A DNA stretch of 64,000 nt from Pectobacterium fontis (lineage in GTDB: Bacteria; Pseudomonadota; Gammaproteobacteria; Enterobacterales; Enterobacteriaceae): assembly GCF_000803215.1 (NCBI RefSeq), contig NZ_JSXC01000001.1, positions 1-64,000 on the forward strand, in the 5' to 3' direction. Position 1 is the first letter of the stretch. Every line of letters starts with the position of its first letter. The translations under genes and the position numbers were made by a program. The notes under the pieces were generated by a model. That model ran no database searches and was not told the DNA's origin. It saw only the letters and a list, made by a program, of their open reading frames with translations. Shown here in pieces: positions 1 to 10,062 of this stretch.

Positions 1-2
1 TC

Positions 3-155
3 TGGTCGCGACTAATACATCTGAGACGGTTAAATCAGGATATCGCCATTATCACCACCGTTGTTGAAGAAATGAAAAAACTGGATTTGTCATCCCCTCA
101 GATCGGATACAACTTCGGCCATAACGCCGAAACGGAAACCTGGACTTTCTTCTAA
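3..155 (+). CDS. Partial hypothetical protein, prophage-side 3' end
   Basis: An open frame enters the window from the left and ends with TAA at 153-155, giving about 50 residues with the C-terminus ETETWTFF. No start is visible because the gene is cut by the window edge. It lies 78 bp upstream of xis on the same strand, so it is probably a prophage early-region gene. I do not recognise the family and assign no function. Confidence 0.4.
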   Translation, partial: WSRLIHLRRLNQDIAIITTVVEEMKKLDLSSPQIGYNFGHNAETETWTFF

Positions 156-233
156 CCTAAGCCCCTTCCTTCTACAGACAAAACGACCAAAACTAGGGCG
201 TGTCTTTGGCATGCTCTTTACAAGGACTGACCA

Positions 234-470
234 ATGGCGCGAATGCTTTTACTCAAGGTGTGGGCAATAGATGAATTCGGTGATGAAAAACCATCGAATA
301 ACACACTATATCGCTATGCCAAGCACCACATGATTTCCCCACCACCGAAAAAAGTTGGACGTAAATGGATGGCGGAAGAAGATGCACGTTTTATCGGAAT
401 GATCTCCGAACCCACAATAAATAAATCAGATAACCCTCTGCTAAAAAGGATTCTTTCAGATGGCCGGTAG
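234..470 (+). CDS. xis: Lambda Xis-like excisionase
   Basis: This 78-aa basic protein resembles lambda-type excisionases. These are small winged-helix DNA-bending proteins that direct the integrase toward excision. The features seen are a helix with TLYRYAKHH, an SPPPKKVGRKW stretch (lambda Xis has a similar PPP-K-GR segment at the wing), and a C-terminal LLKRI motif like the Int-interacting tail of lambda Xis. AAGGA precedes the ATG at good spacing. The last 11 bp overlap the start of int, an arrangement also found in lambda. A second ATG at 243 is possible but has a poorer ribosome site. The family call rests on motif resemblance and gene order. Confidence 0.8.
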   Translation: MARMLLLKVWAIDEFGDEKPSNNTLYRYAKHHMISPPPKKVGRKWMAEEDARFIGMISEPTINKSDNPLLKRILSDGR

Positions 471-1596
471 ACCTCGGAAACATAACATCAAAGTACAAAA
501 TCTATTTTGTTTTACCGACCCGCGAACCAAGCGGGTTTATTGGCAATATAAACACCCTTTAACGGGTAAGAGACATGGACTTGGAACGAATGAGGCTGAC
601 GCTACCGCAATCGCAATAGAAGCCAACCTCCGAATTAGCGAACAGCAGGTGAAGCAGGCATTTGCTATCCGTGAACGCACTATGGCAATTTCAGGGAAAG
701 GTATAACCGTAAGCGGCTGGCTGGAGAAATATAAAACGATTCAAGATGAGAGGCTGAAATCAGGCGATATCAAGTTCAATACTCACAAACAACGTAATAA
801 ACCCATATCTTTATTTAATCAGCACGCGGGAATGAAATTACTCACGGAGGTAGGGGCTAAAGATATTGCAGAAATTTTAGATGACTACAAAGCTAACGGA
901 CAATCACGCATGGCACAGGTAGTTCGCTCCGTCCTCATTGATGTTTTCAAAGAGGCGCAGCATGCTGGTGAAGTTCCTCCTGGTTATAACCCTGCACTTG
1001 CCACCAAGCAGCCACGTAAAAAAATTCAGCGCCAGCGTTTGGATTTGGATGAATGGCAGGCCATTTTTGATGTGGCCGATGCTCAGCATCAATACATGGG
1101 GAACGCCATGCTACTGGCTCTGGTGACGGCTCGACGCTTAGGGGATATTGCCAATATGAAATTTTCAGATATCTGGGATGACCACCTGCATGTTGTTCAA
1201 GAGAAAACAGGTGCCCGGGTTGCCATCCCACTATCACTGAAATCCAATGCCACAGGATGGACGCTGCGCGATGTCATTGCACGGTGCAGAGATTACGTTG
1301 TCAGTCCTCATCTGGTTCACTTCTTTCGCTCAACCTCACAAGCAGAGCGTGGCGCTGCCGTGGCATCCAGAACTATTACAATGCGATTCAGTGCTGCTAG
1401 GGATAAGACGGCGCTTGTGTGGGAAAACGGTACACCGCCGACATTTCACGAACAGCGGTCATTAGCAGAGCGGCTTTATAGGGAGCAAGGTGACGTTGAT
1501 ACTCGAATGCTTCTGGGACATAAATCACAGCAGCAGACAGATAGCTATAACGATGATCGCGGTAAAGATTGGGTAACAATTCAGATTAAAACATGA
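460..1596 (+). CDS. int: Lambda-type tyrosine recombinase (prophage integrase)
   Basis: This 378-aa tyrosine recombinase catalyses site-specific integration and excision of the prophage. The N-terminal 65 residues resemble the lambda Int arm-binding domain, with a DPRTKRVYWQY-type strand followed by an HGLGTNEADA segment. A core-binding domain spans about 80-180 and the catalytic domain about 190-378. All catalytic residues are visible: R226 in ARRLGDI, K249 in QEKTG, H330 and R333 in TFHEQRS, H354 in LLGHKS, and nucleophile Y363 in DSYNDDRG. The C-terminal DDRGKDW is nearly the same as the lambda Int tail. It starts inside the end of xis with AAGGA upstream, and its 3' end faces the 3' end of icd, as for phage 21 and e14. 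It looks intact. Confidence 0.95.
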   Translation: MAGRPRKHNIKVQNLFCFTDPRTKRVYWQYKHPLTGKRHGLGTNEADATAIAIEANLRISEQQVKQAFAIRERTMAISGKGITVSGWLEKYKTIQDERLKSGDIKFNTHKQRNKPISLFNQHAGMKLLTEVGAKDIAEILDDYKANGQSRMAQVVRSVLIDVFKEAQHAGEVPPGYNPALATKQPRKKIQRQRLDLDEWQAIFDVADAQHQYMGNAMLLALVTARRLGDIANMKFSDIWDDHLHVVQEKTGARVAIPLSLKSNATGWTLRDVIARCRDYVVSPHLVHFFRSTSQAERGAAVASRTITMRFSAARDKTALVWENGTPPTFHEQRSLAERLYREQGDVDTRMLLGHKSQQQTDSYNDDRGKDWVTIQIKT

Positions 1597-1735
1597 TAGC
1601 CTCTCACCATGAATGTGGTGATTTTTCACTCTATTTTACTGAGGAATTTTACTGAGATTTTACTGAATGCTTTTTTTGATGTTAAAAATCAGCGAGAGCA
1701 AAGCGCCCCCGCCGATCAATGCGATAACAGAGAGA
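1597..1735. other. Putative prophage attL, P' arm next to icd
   Basis: This is the 139-bp spacer between the int stop and the icd stop. It holds three copies of ATTTTACTGA in the same orientation at 1633-1642, 1646-1655 and 1657-1666. In lambda, the P' arm between int and the core carries three tandem Int arm-binding sites. The position, number and spacing here match that plan, so I infer arm-type sites. The strand-exchange core is probably inside the 3' end of icd, as for phage 21 and e14, but the partner att site lies outside the window and the exact core cannot be set. Confidence 0.65.
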
Positions 1736-2989
1736 TTACATATTATCGATAATATCCTGCGCAAACTCACTACATTTCCGTAGCTTAGCGCCTTCCATCA
1801 GACGTTCGAAATCGTAAGTCACGGTCTTATTCTTGATTGCGCCTTCCATTCCCTTAACAATCAGGTCAGCCGCTTCGAACCATTGCAGGTGACGCAGCAT
1901 CATTTCAGCCGACAGAATAACGGAACCGGGGTTCACTTTATCCTGACCAGCGTATTTCGGTGCTGTACCGTGCGTGGCTTCAAACAGTGCGCATTCGTCA
2001 CCGATATTCGCCCCCGGAGCAATACCGATACCACCAACCTGTGCCGCCAACGCATCGGAAATATAGTCACCGTTCAGGTTCATACAGGCGATGACGTCAT
2101 ATTCAGCAGGGCGCAGCAGGATTTGTTGCAGGAATGCATCGGCGATGACGTCTTTTACCACGATCTCTTTGCCCGTGTTCGGGTTCTTGATTTTCACCCA
2201 CGGGCCGCCGTCGATCAGTTCACCGCCGAATTCTTCGCGCGCGAGCTGGTAGCCCCAGTCTTTAAACGCCCCTTCGGTGAATTTCATGATGTTGCCTTTG
2301 TGCACCAGCGTCACAGAATCACGGTCGTTGGTGATGGCGTATTCAATCGCGGCGCGAACCAGACGTTTGGTGCCTTCTTCAGAACACGGTTTAATGCCGA
2401 TACCACACTGCTCGGGGAAACGGATTTTGTTAACGCCCATTTCTTCGCGCAGGAATTTGATCACTTTGTCTGCTTCAGCGGAACCCGCTTTCCACTCGAT
2501 ACCAGCATAAATGTCTTCGGCGTTTTCGCGGAAGATCACCATGTCGGTCAGTTCAGGCTGTTTAACCGGGCTAGGTGTACCTTCGTAGTAGCGTACCGGA
2601 CGTAGGCAAACATACAGATCCAACTGCTGGCGCAGCGCGACGTTCAGAGAACGGATCCCACCACCAACTGGCGTTGTCAGCGGGCCTTTAATCGCTACAC
2701 GGTATTCACGGATCAAATCCAGCGTCTCGTCTGGCAGCCAAACGTCTTTACCATAGATTTGCGTGGATTTTTCACCCGTATAGATTTCCATCCAGGAAAT
2801 CGCGCGCTTGCCCTGATAGGCTTTCTTCACAGCGGCGTCCACGACGTTGATCATGGCTGGCGTGACATCAATACCAATGCCGTCACCTTCGATAAACGGA
2901 ATGACCGGATTGTTAGGAACAACCAGTTTGCCCTGAGCATCAACCGTGATTTTCTGACCTTCTGTCGGTACAACTACTTTGCTTTCCAT
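1736..2989 (-). CDS. icd: Isocitrate dehydrogenase, NADP-dependent
   Basis: Icd oxidatively decarboxylates isocitrate to 2-oxoglutarate in the TCA cycle, producing NADPH in the cytoplasm. The 417-aa product is near-identical in layout to E. coli Icd (416 aa). It shows IEGDGIG near the N-terminus, the regulatory serine near residue 114 in [13 protein letters not shown] (phosphorylated by AceK in E. coli), and [17 protein letters not shown]. The ATG at 2989 was chosen because AAGGAGAGG lies just upstream and the protein then begins MESKVVVP as in E. coli; an upstream in-frame start would add seven residues. The last codons may have been supplied by prophage integration, since int-linked repeats abut the stop. 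The reading frame is intact. Confidence 0.97.
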   Translation of the reverse strand: MESKVVVPTEGQKITVDAQGKLVVPNNPVIPFIEGDGIGIDVTPAMINVVDAAVKKAYQGKRAISWMEIYTGEKSTQIYGKDVWLPDETLDLIREYRVAIKGPLTTPVGGGIRSLNVALRQQLDLYVCLRPVRYYEGTPSPVKQPELTDMVIFRENAEDIYAGIEWKAGSAEADKVIKFLREEMGVNKIRFPEQCGIGIKPCSEEGTKRLVRAAIEYAITNDRDSVTLVHKGNIMKFTEGAFKDWGYQLAREEFGGELIDGGPWVKIKNPNTGKEIVVKDVIADAFLQQILLRPAEYDVIACMNLNGDYISDALAAQVGGIGIAPGANIGDECALFEATHGTAPKYAGQDKVNPGSVILSAEMMLRHLQWFEAADLIVKGMEGAIKNKTVTYDFERLMEGAKLRKCSEFAQDIIDNM

Positions 2990-3086
2990 TAACCTCTCCT
3001 TCGAGCGCAATTTTGTTAATGACTTGTAAGATGCGTGTCAATACTACTTGAATATTTAGCCCGCGCCAATCGTAAACCATTTCGAG

Positions 3087-3092
3087 TATAAT
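3087..3092 (+). promoter_or_regulatory. Putative -10 box of rluE
   Basis: TATAAT lies here. An ATG at 3091, in frame with rluE, overlaps this box and would sit upstream of the transcript start, which argues for the ATG pair at 3118/3121. The -35 region is not clear. Confidence 0.45.
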
Positions 3093-3117
3093 GCTTCTGT
3101 TTTCCGCAACTATAAAG

Positions 3118-3747
3118 ATGATGAATAAATTCCCTGTTAAAAATCACAAAGTTAAACGATTCAGCTCACAGTCGGCAAGAAAAAGGCAGCCTGACGATGT
3201 GCCGCGCCGAATCGTTTTGTTCAATAAGCCCTTCGATGTCTTGCCGCAATTTACTGATGAAGCGGGACGCCGCACGCTGAAAGATTACATTCCGGTTAGC
3301 GATGTTTATGCCGCAGGTCGTCTGGATCGCGACAGCGAAGGTCTGATGATTCTCACTAATGACGGCAAACTTCAGGCGCGCCTGACCCAGCCAACGCAAA
3401 AAACGGCCAAAATTTACTATGTTCAAGTTGAAGGGATTCCTGACGACGCGGCTCTCACGCGCTTTCGTACCGGTCTCGAACTGAATGATGGCAAAACGCT
3501 GCCCGCAGGAGCGGAGATCGTACCGGAACCCGTCTGGCTGTGGCCACGTAACCCGCCCATACGTGAACGCAAAAGCATTCCTGATTGTTGGCTGAAAATC
3601 ACGCTGTATGAAGGGCGTAACCGGCAAGTCCGTCGTATGACCGCGAATATCGGGTATCCTACCCTGCGCCTGATTCGATACGGCATGGCCAATCAAACCT
3701 TGGAAAACCTGTTACCGGGAGAATGGAAGGAGATAGCGGATGTTTAA
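3118..3747 (+). CDS. rluE: 23S rRNA pseudouridine synthase RluE
   Basis: RluE converts U2457 of 23S rRNA to pseudouridine. The protein (about 209 aa) belongs to the RsuA/RluB/E/F family. It has the catalytic-Asp motif [10 protein letters not shown] and the family's C-terminal [12 protein letters not shown] segment. [16 protein letters not shown] is also shared with E. coli RluE. The start is 3118 or 3121, because an upstream ATG at 3091 overlaps a TATAAT promoter box. It lies divergent from icd and overlaps nudJ by 8 bp, the same pairing as in E. coli, which suggests translational coupling. Confidence 0.93.
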   Translation: MMNKFPVKNHKVKRFSSQSARKRQPDDVPRRIVLFNKPFDVLPQFTDEAGRRTLKDYIPVSDVYAAGRLDRDSEGLMILTNDGKLQARLTQPTQKTAKIYYVQVEGIPDDAALTRFRTGLELNDGKTLPAGAEIVPEPVWLWPRNPPIRERKSIPDCWLKITLYEGRNRQVRRMTANIGYPTLRLIRYGMANQTLENLLPGEWKEIADV

Positions 3748-4186
3748 GCCTCATGTGACAGTCGCCTGTGTGGTTCAGGCCGAAAACCATTTTCTGGTCG
3801 TCGAAGAACGGATTAATGACAAATTACTGTGGAACCAGCCCGCAGGCCATCTGGAAGCTGACGAAACGCTGATTCAGGCAGCGAGCCGTGAATTATGGGA
3901 AGAAACGGGCATTCAGGCCGCACCGCAAAGTTTCTTGCATCTGCACCAATGGATCGCGCCTGACAGTACACCGTTTCTACGCTTTTGTTTCGCACTCGAC
4001 CTGCCTGCAAGGGTCGACACCCAGCCGCACGACAGCGACATCGAGTGCTGCCACTGGCTGAGCGCCGAGGAAATTCTACATTCTCATCAGCTCCGTTCGC
4101 CGCTGGTGGCCGAAAGTATTCGCTGCTACCAGCGGCCCGAGCGCTATCCGCTCACCATTCTGGGCGCGTTTAACTGGCCATTTTAG
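3740..4186 (+). CDS. nudJ: Nudix phosphatase NudJ
   Basis: NudJ hydrolyses nucleoside tri- and diphosphates and, in E. coli, the thiamin precursor HMP-pyrophosphate. The 148-aa protein has a full Nudix box at residues 36-58: G36, E42, then RELWEETG at 50-57. It overlaps the end of rluE by 8 bp and so is likely cotranscribed with it. It is followed by a 136-bp spacer before mnmA. No anomalies were seen. Confidence 0.93.
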   Translation: MFKPHVTVACVVQAENHFLVVEERINDKLLWNQPAGHLEADETLIQAASRELWEETGIQAAPQSFLHLHQWIAPDSTPFLRFCFALDLPARVDTQPHDSDIECCHWLSAEEILHSHQLRSPLVAESIRCYQRPERYPLTILGAFNWPF

Positions 4187-4322
4187 CTTCTTACTATCCC
4201 TGCCGTCAGCGAGCTACCCCCGCATGACAGGAATAGCGATGCAGCCCTTGGCTCAACATGCTAAAATACGCCGCTTGTTTTTCGCATCAATGCGTCAGTA
4301 AATTTCAGTTCGTGAGACTTTC

Positions 4323-5429
4323 ATGTCAGATAACAGCCAGAAAAAAGTGATTGTCGGTATGTCCGGCGGTGTTGATTCCTCCGTTTCCGCTTACCTGTTA
4401 CAGCAACAGGGCTATCATGTTGAAGGCCTGTTCATGAAGAATTGGGAAGAGGACGACGACACGGAATATTGCTCAGCGGCCACTGACCTTGCCGATGCGC
4501 AGGCGGTTTGCGACAAGCTGGGTATTGAATTACATACCGTTAACTTTGCCGCTGAATATTGGGACAACGTTTTTGAGCTCTTCCTTGAAGAATATAAAGC
4601 GGGCCGCACCCCCAATCCCGATATTCTGTGCAATAAAGAAATCAAATTCAAAGCCTTCCTGGAATTTGCTGCCGAAGATCTCGGGGCGGATTATATCGCG
4701 ACCGGCCACTATGTCCGTCGTCACGATGTTGACGGTAAAAGCCGTTTATTGCGCGGCATGGACGGCAACAAAGACCAGAGCTATTTTCTTTATACGCTAA
4801 GCCATGAACAAATTGCCCAGAGTCTGTTCCCGGTCGGCGAGTTGGAAAAGCCGCAGGTGCGTAAAATTGCTGAAGAACTCGAACTGGCAACCGCCAAAAA
4901 GAAAGACTCTACGGGTATCTGCTTCATCGGCGAGCGCAAATTCACGGATTTCCTGGCACGCTACTTACCTGCACAGCCGGGGCCAATTTTGTCCGTCGAT
5001 GATAACAAACCGATGGGACAGCATCAGGGTCTGATGTACCACACGCTGGGGCAACGCAAAGGGCTGGGCATTGGCGGTGTTAAAGACGGCGGCGACGATC
5101 CCTGGTACGTGGTGGATAAGGATGTCGCTAACAATATTTTGTATGTCGCGCAGGGCCATGAACACCCTCGTCTGATGTCATACGGTTTAATTGCACAACA
5201 GCTACACTGGGTTGATCGTCAGCCGTTAACCGCCGAATTACGTTGTACGGTAAAAACCCGCTACCGTCAGGCGGATATTCCCTGTACCGTCACTCCGCTT
5301 GACGACGATCGCATCACTGTGCGTTTTGATGAACCCGTCGCCGCGGTCACGCCAGGTCAATCCGCTGTTTTTTATTTGGACAACGTTTGCCTTGGTGGCG
5401 GCATCATTGAAGAACGCTTACAGGAGTAA
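4323..5429 (+). CDS. mnmA: tRNA-specific 2-thiouridylase MnmA
   Basis: MnmA puts sulfur on C2 of the wobble uridine in tRNA for Lys, Glu and Gln, using ATP and sulfur relayed from IscS through the Tus system. The 368-aa protein has the PP-loop SGGVDS at 14-19 and two catalytic cysteines: C103 in DILCNKE and C200 in [10 protein letters not shown] (C102 and C199 in E. coli). The C-terminal beta-barrel contains PGQSAVFY. hflD follows after 2 bp, so the two form an operon as in E. coli. Confidence 0.97.
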   Translation: MSDNSQKKVIVGMSGGVDSSVSAYLLQQQGYHVEGLFMKNWEEDDDTEYCSAATDLADAQAVCDKLGIELHTVNFAAEYWDNVFELFLEEYKAGRTPNPDILCNKEIKFKAFLEFAAEDLGADYIATGHYVRRHDVDGKSRLLRGMDGNKDQSYFLYTLSHEQIAQSLFPVGELEKPQVRKIAEELELATAKKKDSTGICFIGERKFTDFLARYLPAQPGPILSVDDNKPMGQHQGLMYHTLGQRKGLGIGGVKDGGDDPWYVVDKDVANNILYVAQGHEHPRLMSYGLIAQQLHWVDRQPLTAELRCTVKTRYRQADIPCTVTPLDDDRITVRFDEPVAAVTPGQSAVFYLDNVCLGGGIIEERLQE

Positions 5430-5431
5430 CC

Positions 5432-6067
5432 GTGGCTAAGAATTATTATGAAATCACGCTAGCACTAGCAGGCGTTTGTCAGTCAGCACACGTCGTCCAG
5501 CAGTTAGCCCATACGGGAAACTGCAATAACGCAGTGCTGCATACCTCGCTGAACAGCGTTTTAAACCTCAATCCGGTGTCCACTCTGTCCGTTTACGGCA
5601 ATGACGAGCAAAACCTGAAAGTTGGGCTGGAAACGCTACTGGGTATTCTCAACACGAGTACGAAAGGCCCAGGGGCGGAACTCTCGCGTTATGCGTTCAG
5701 TCTGATTGCGTTAGAACGTAAGCTAAATACAAAGTCTGCCGCGCTTGACGAATTGGGCAAACGCATCGGGCAGTTGGAGCGCCAACTGGAGCATTTTGAA
5801 CTGCTCTCCGACACGATTGTTAGCGCATTGGCCGCAATTTATGTGGATGTCATCAGTACGCTGGGGCCACGTATTCAGGTTACTGGGTCACCGGACGTGC
5901 TGAAAAACAGTCAGGTACAGGCTAAAGTGCGTGCCGTGCTGCTGGCTGGCATCCGCTCTGCGGTGCTCTGGCAACAAATTGGCGGGGGGCGCTTACAGCT
6001 CATGTTCTCACGCAGCAAGCTGGTCAAAGAAGCAAAACAGATATTGGCGCGTTGCCCATCCGTTTGA
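5432..6067 (+). CDS. hflD: High frequency lysogenization protein HflD
   Basis: HflD is a peripheral membrane protein. In E. coli it binds phage lambda CII and lowers lysogeny; its normal cell role is unclear. The 211-aa product is mostly helical, with [19 protein letters not shown] likely a coiled coil around residues 105-125. It starts with GTG at 5432 after CAGGAG and lies 2 bp behind mnmA. E. coli has the order mnmA-hflD-purB, which is kept here. Confidence 0.93.
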   Translation: MAKNYYEITLALAGVCQSAHVVQQLAHTGNCNNAVLHTSLNSVLNLNPVSTLSVYGNDEQNLKVGLETLLGILNTSTKGPGAELSRYAFSLIALERKLNTKSAALDELGKRIGQLERQLEHFELLSDTIVSALAAIYVDVISTLGPRIQVTGSPDVLKNSQVQAKVRAVLLAGIRSAVLWQQIGGGRLQLMFSRSKLVKEAKQILARCPSV

Positions 6068-6168
6068 TGGTATTCTTGCCATGATGGCTGACGCTGGCAC
6101 GACTCAGGCCAGCGTCATAAAAGTCGAGTGTTATGAAACTAATTGTTGTTGAAACCAATTGTTATTGA

Positions 6169-7563
<1,395 letters not shown>

Positions 7564-7593
7564 CGGTTCTCAAACGCGATAGTGTACTTTTTC

Positions 7594-7614
7594 TGGCGGG
7601 CGCCCTGCCCGCCA
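7594..7614 (+). terminator. Putative purB terminator
   Basis: An 8-bp perfect stem (TGGCGGGC with GCCCGCCA) around a 5-nt loop, followed by TTTCTC, lies 30 bp past the purB stop. The short T-run makes it a moderate candidate. Confidence 0.6.
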
Positions 7615-7642
7615 TTTCTCTAATTCCCTGCGATTTCCAGAC

Positions 7643-7676
7643 TGTTTATATCCGGTTTATCCTATCTGTGGATAAT
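7643..7676 (+). promoter_or_regulatory. PhoP box and promoter P1 of phoPQ
   Basis: TGTTTATATCCGGTTTA at 7643-7659 is a direct repeat of the PhoP half-site, TGTTTA-5 bp-GGTTTA. GATAAT at 7671-7676 is the -10, 11 bp downstream. The box replaces the -35, the usual layout of PhoP-activated promoters. It suggests autoregulation of phoPQ under low Mg2+. Confidence 0.8.
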
Positions 7677-7707
7677 TTAGCACATAAAATAAAGGATTCT
7701 CTCTGCG

Positions 7708-7713
7708 TATAAT
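7708..7713 (+). promoter_or_regulatory. Putative constitutive -10 (P2) of phoPQ
   Basis: TATAAT lies here, 76 bp upstream of the phoP start and downstream of the PhoP-dependent promoter. E. coli phoPQ also has a second constitutive promoter. The -35 is weak. Confidence 0.45.
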
Positions 7714-7788
7714 GTAGATACGCGGGGCGAAAAATAGCGTGCATAAACATGTTTCGAATACTCTTTCTATTCGGCAGAGGATATAACG

Positions 7789-8478
7789 ATGCGGATTCTG
7801 GTCGTTGAAGATAATGTATTACTGCGTCACCATTTAACCGTTCAGATGAACGAAATGGGTCATCAGGTTGACGCGGCGTCTGACGCCAAAGAAGCAGATT
7901 ATTTTCTGCATGAAAATACCCCGGACATCGCGATTGTCGACCTCGGCTTGCCCGATGAAGACGGCATGAGCATGATTCGCCGCTGGCGCGCCCATCAGAT
8001 TAAGCTCCCTATTCTGGTGTTAACCGCGCGTGAAAGCTGGCAGGACAAAGTGGCGGTGCTGGAAGCTGGTGCAGACGATTACGTCACCAAACCGTTTCAT
8101 ATGGAAGAAGTGGTGGCGCGGTTGCAGGCACTGATGCGACGCAACAGTGGTCTGGCATCGCAAATCATCAGCCTGCCGCCCTTTGAGATCGATTTATCAC
8201 GCCGCGAGTTGGTGATCCACGATATGCCTATCAAGCTCACCGCATTTGAATACACGATTATCGAAACATTAATTCGTAATAAAAGTAAAGTCGTTAGCAA
8301 AGAGTCGCTGATGTTGCAGTTGTACCCGGATGCAGAGTTACGGGAAAGTCATACCATTGATGTGCTAATGGGCCGATTACGTAAAAAAATTCAGCAGGCG
8401 AATGCCTCCGATGTCATTACCACGGTACGCGGGCAAGGGTATCGTTTTGATATTGATACGCCTTCAGGTTCAGCATGA
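7789..8478 (+). CDS. phoP: Response regulator PhoP (PehR type)
   Basis: PhoP is an OmpR/PhoB-family response regulator that controls Mg2+ homeostasis, envelope and virulence genes. In soft-rot bacteria its homolog PehR controls endopolygalacturonase production. The 229-aa protein has a receiver domain at 1-112 with acidic pocket E7/D8, phosphoacceptor D51, T79 and K101, and a winged-helix DNA-binding domain at about 125-222 ending GQGYRFD. AGAGG precedes the ATG. The stop overlaps the phoQ start by 4 bp (ATGA). A PhoP box upstream indicates autoregulation. Confidence 0.96.
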   Translation: MRILVVEDNVLLRHHLTVQMNEMGHQVDAASDAKEADYFLHENTPDIAIVDLGLPDEDGMSMIRRWRAHQIKLPILVLTARESWQDKVAVLEAGADDYVTKPFHMEEVVARLQALMRRNSGLASQIISLPPFEIDLSRRELVIHDMPIKLTAFEYTIIETLIRNKSKVVSKESLMLQLYPDAELRESHTIDVLMGRLRKKIQQANASDVITTVRGQGYRFDIDTPSGSA

Positions 8479-9929
8479 GTGATAAGAGGCTGCCTTTTTC
8501 ACTTCGCATTCGTTTTTTATTAGCGACAGCGGCCATCGTACTGGCATTGTCGTTAGCCTATGGCATCGTCGCCATTATCGGCTACAGCGTCAACTTCGAC
8601 AAAACTTCATTCCGCCTGCTACGCGGTGAAAGTAATCTCTATTACAGCCTCGCGCAGTGGCGAGACAGCCAGTTGACTATCGTTACGCCTCCCGATGTTG
8701 ACATCAACTTTCCTACACTGGTGTTGATATACGATGAGCATGGCAACATGCTCTGGCGTGAAAAGCACGTTCCCGAGTTGGAAGCGCTCATCAAGCCGGA
8801 ATGGCTGAATAAGACAGCCTACCACGAATTAGATACCGATGCCGATACCAGCAGCGCGGTACTCACAGGCAATACCTTACTGCTGGGCAGTCTGCGAACG
8901 CTAAATGGCGCACATAGCAATACGCTCACACACTCCATCGCCGTGAACGTTTACCCGAAAACCGATCGCCTCCCCTCCATCACCATTGTGGTGGTTGACC
9001 GTATTCCACAGGAACTGCAACAGGAAGACGTGGTGTGGGAGTGGTTCAGCTACGTGTTGATCGCCAACCTTCTGCTGGCGCTGCCTCTGCTTTGGTTAGG
9101 CGCTCACTGGAGTCTGCGCCCTATTCAGCATTTGGTAAAACAGATCGCGGAGCTGGAAAAAGGTACACGCGATCAACTGGATGAAAATCCGCCGCGCGAG
9201 TTGTTCAGTTTGGTGAAAAACCTGAATATCCTGCTGAACAATGAACGCCAGCGCTATCACAAGTACCGCACGACGCTCACTGACCTCACCCATAGCCTGA
9301 AAACGCCGCTGGCGGTTTTACAGACCACGTTACGTGCGCTGCGTACAGGCAAAGAAATCACCATCGATCAGGCGGAACCTATTATGTTGGCTCAGATCAG
9401 CCGCATCTCGCAGCAGATTGGTTATTATCTGCATCGCGCTAGCGTGCGTTCCGAACATAACTTACTGATACGCGAAGTCCACTCGGTTCCGGCGCTGCTG
9501 GATGGCTTGTGTTCTGCGTTAAACAAGGTGTACCAGCGCAAGGGCGTCGTGTTAACACTCGACATCCCCCCTGAGCTCACCTTCGTGGGTGAGAAGAATG
9601 ATTTTATGGAAGTACTGGGCAATATTCTTGATAACGCCTGTAAATACTGTCTGGAGTTTGTCGAAATTAGCGTGCAATACTCCGATCACAAACTGCATCT
9701 GATTATCGATGATGATGGCCCCGGCATCCCCGAGAGTAAGCGTGAAATGATTTTCCTGCGTGGGCAACGCGCTGACCGTATGCGTCCCGGACAAGGTATC
9801 GGCCTGGCCGTCGCCGCCGAAATTATCGAGCAATATCAGGGCAAAATTCTGATCAGCGACAGCGCACTGGGTGGTGCGCGCGTCGAAGCCATCTTTCCCC
9901 GCCAAAACCTGAGCCAGAATGAGGGGTGA
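8475..9929 (+). CDS. phoQ: Sensor histidine kinase PhoQ (PehS type)
   Basis: PhoQ is an inner-membrane sensor kinase that phosphorylates PhoP in response to Mg2+, acid and cationic peptides. The 484-aa protein has TM1 at about 14-37, a periplasmic sensor at about 40-190, TM2 at about 191-210, a HAMP region, phosphoacceptor H273 in [11 protein letters not shown], and ATPase boxes N (NILDNACKY), G1 (DDGPGIP) and G2 (GQGIGLAV). The periplasmic stretch at 143-150 reads LNGAHSNT where E. coli has the acidic EDDDDAE patch, and the residues around it align well. The Mg2+ and peptide response may therefore differ. It is translationally coupled to phoP. Confidence 0.96.
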   Translation: MSDKRLPFSLRIRFLLATAAIVLALSLAYGIVAIIGYSVNFDKTSFRLLRGESNLYYSLAQWRDSQLTIVTPPDVDINFPTLVLIYDEHGNMLWREKHVPELEALIKPEWLNKTAYHELDTDADTSSAVLTGNTLLLGSLRTLNGAHSNTLTHSIAVNVYPKTDRLPSITIVVVDRIPQELQQEDVVWEWFSYVLIANLLLALPLLWLGAHWSLRPIQHLVKQIAELEKGTRDQLDENPPRELFSLVKNLNILLNNERQRYHKYRTTLTDLTHSLKTPLAVLQTTLRALRTGKEITIDQAEPIMLAQISRISQQIGYYLHRASVRSEHNLLIREVHSVPALLDGLCSALNKVYQRKGVVLTLDIPPELTFVGEKNDFMEVLGNILDNACKYCLEFVEISVQYSDHKLHLIIDDDGPGIPESKREMIFLRGQRADRMRPGQGIGLAVAAEIIEQYQGKILISDSALGGARVEAIFPRQNLSQNEG

Positions 9930-10062
9930 AAGGCGGTACAGCACGCAGTGCTTTCCGCTATACTTATCGCCACAATACGGATTGTTTTAAGATACTGATT
10001 ATTTCAAAAAATCATATCTTAAAGAACAGTCATTTCCTCAAAAACGAGTTTCTGGAAACAGT

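Noticed and set aside
1883-2605. A 240-codon open frame on the forward strand opposite icd
   Set aside because: It mirrors the codon structure of icd, has no ribosome site and no family motif.
3091-3117. Upstream ATG at 3091 as the rluE start
   Set aside because: It overlaps the TATAAT promoter box, so it would not be on the transcript.
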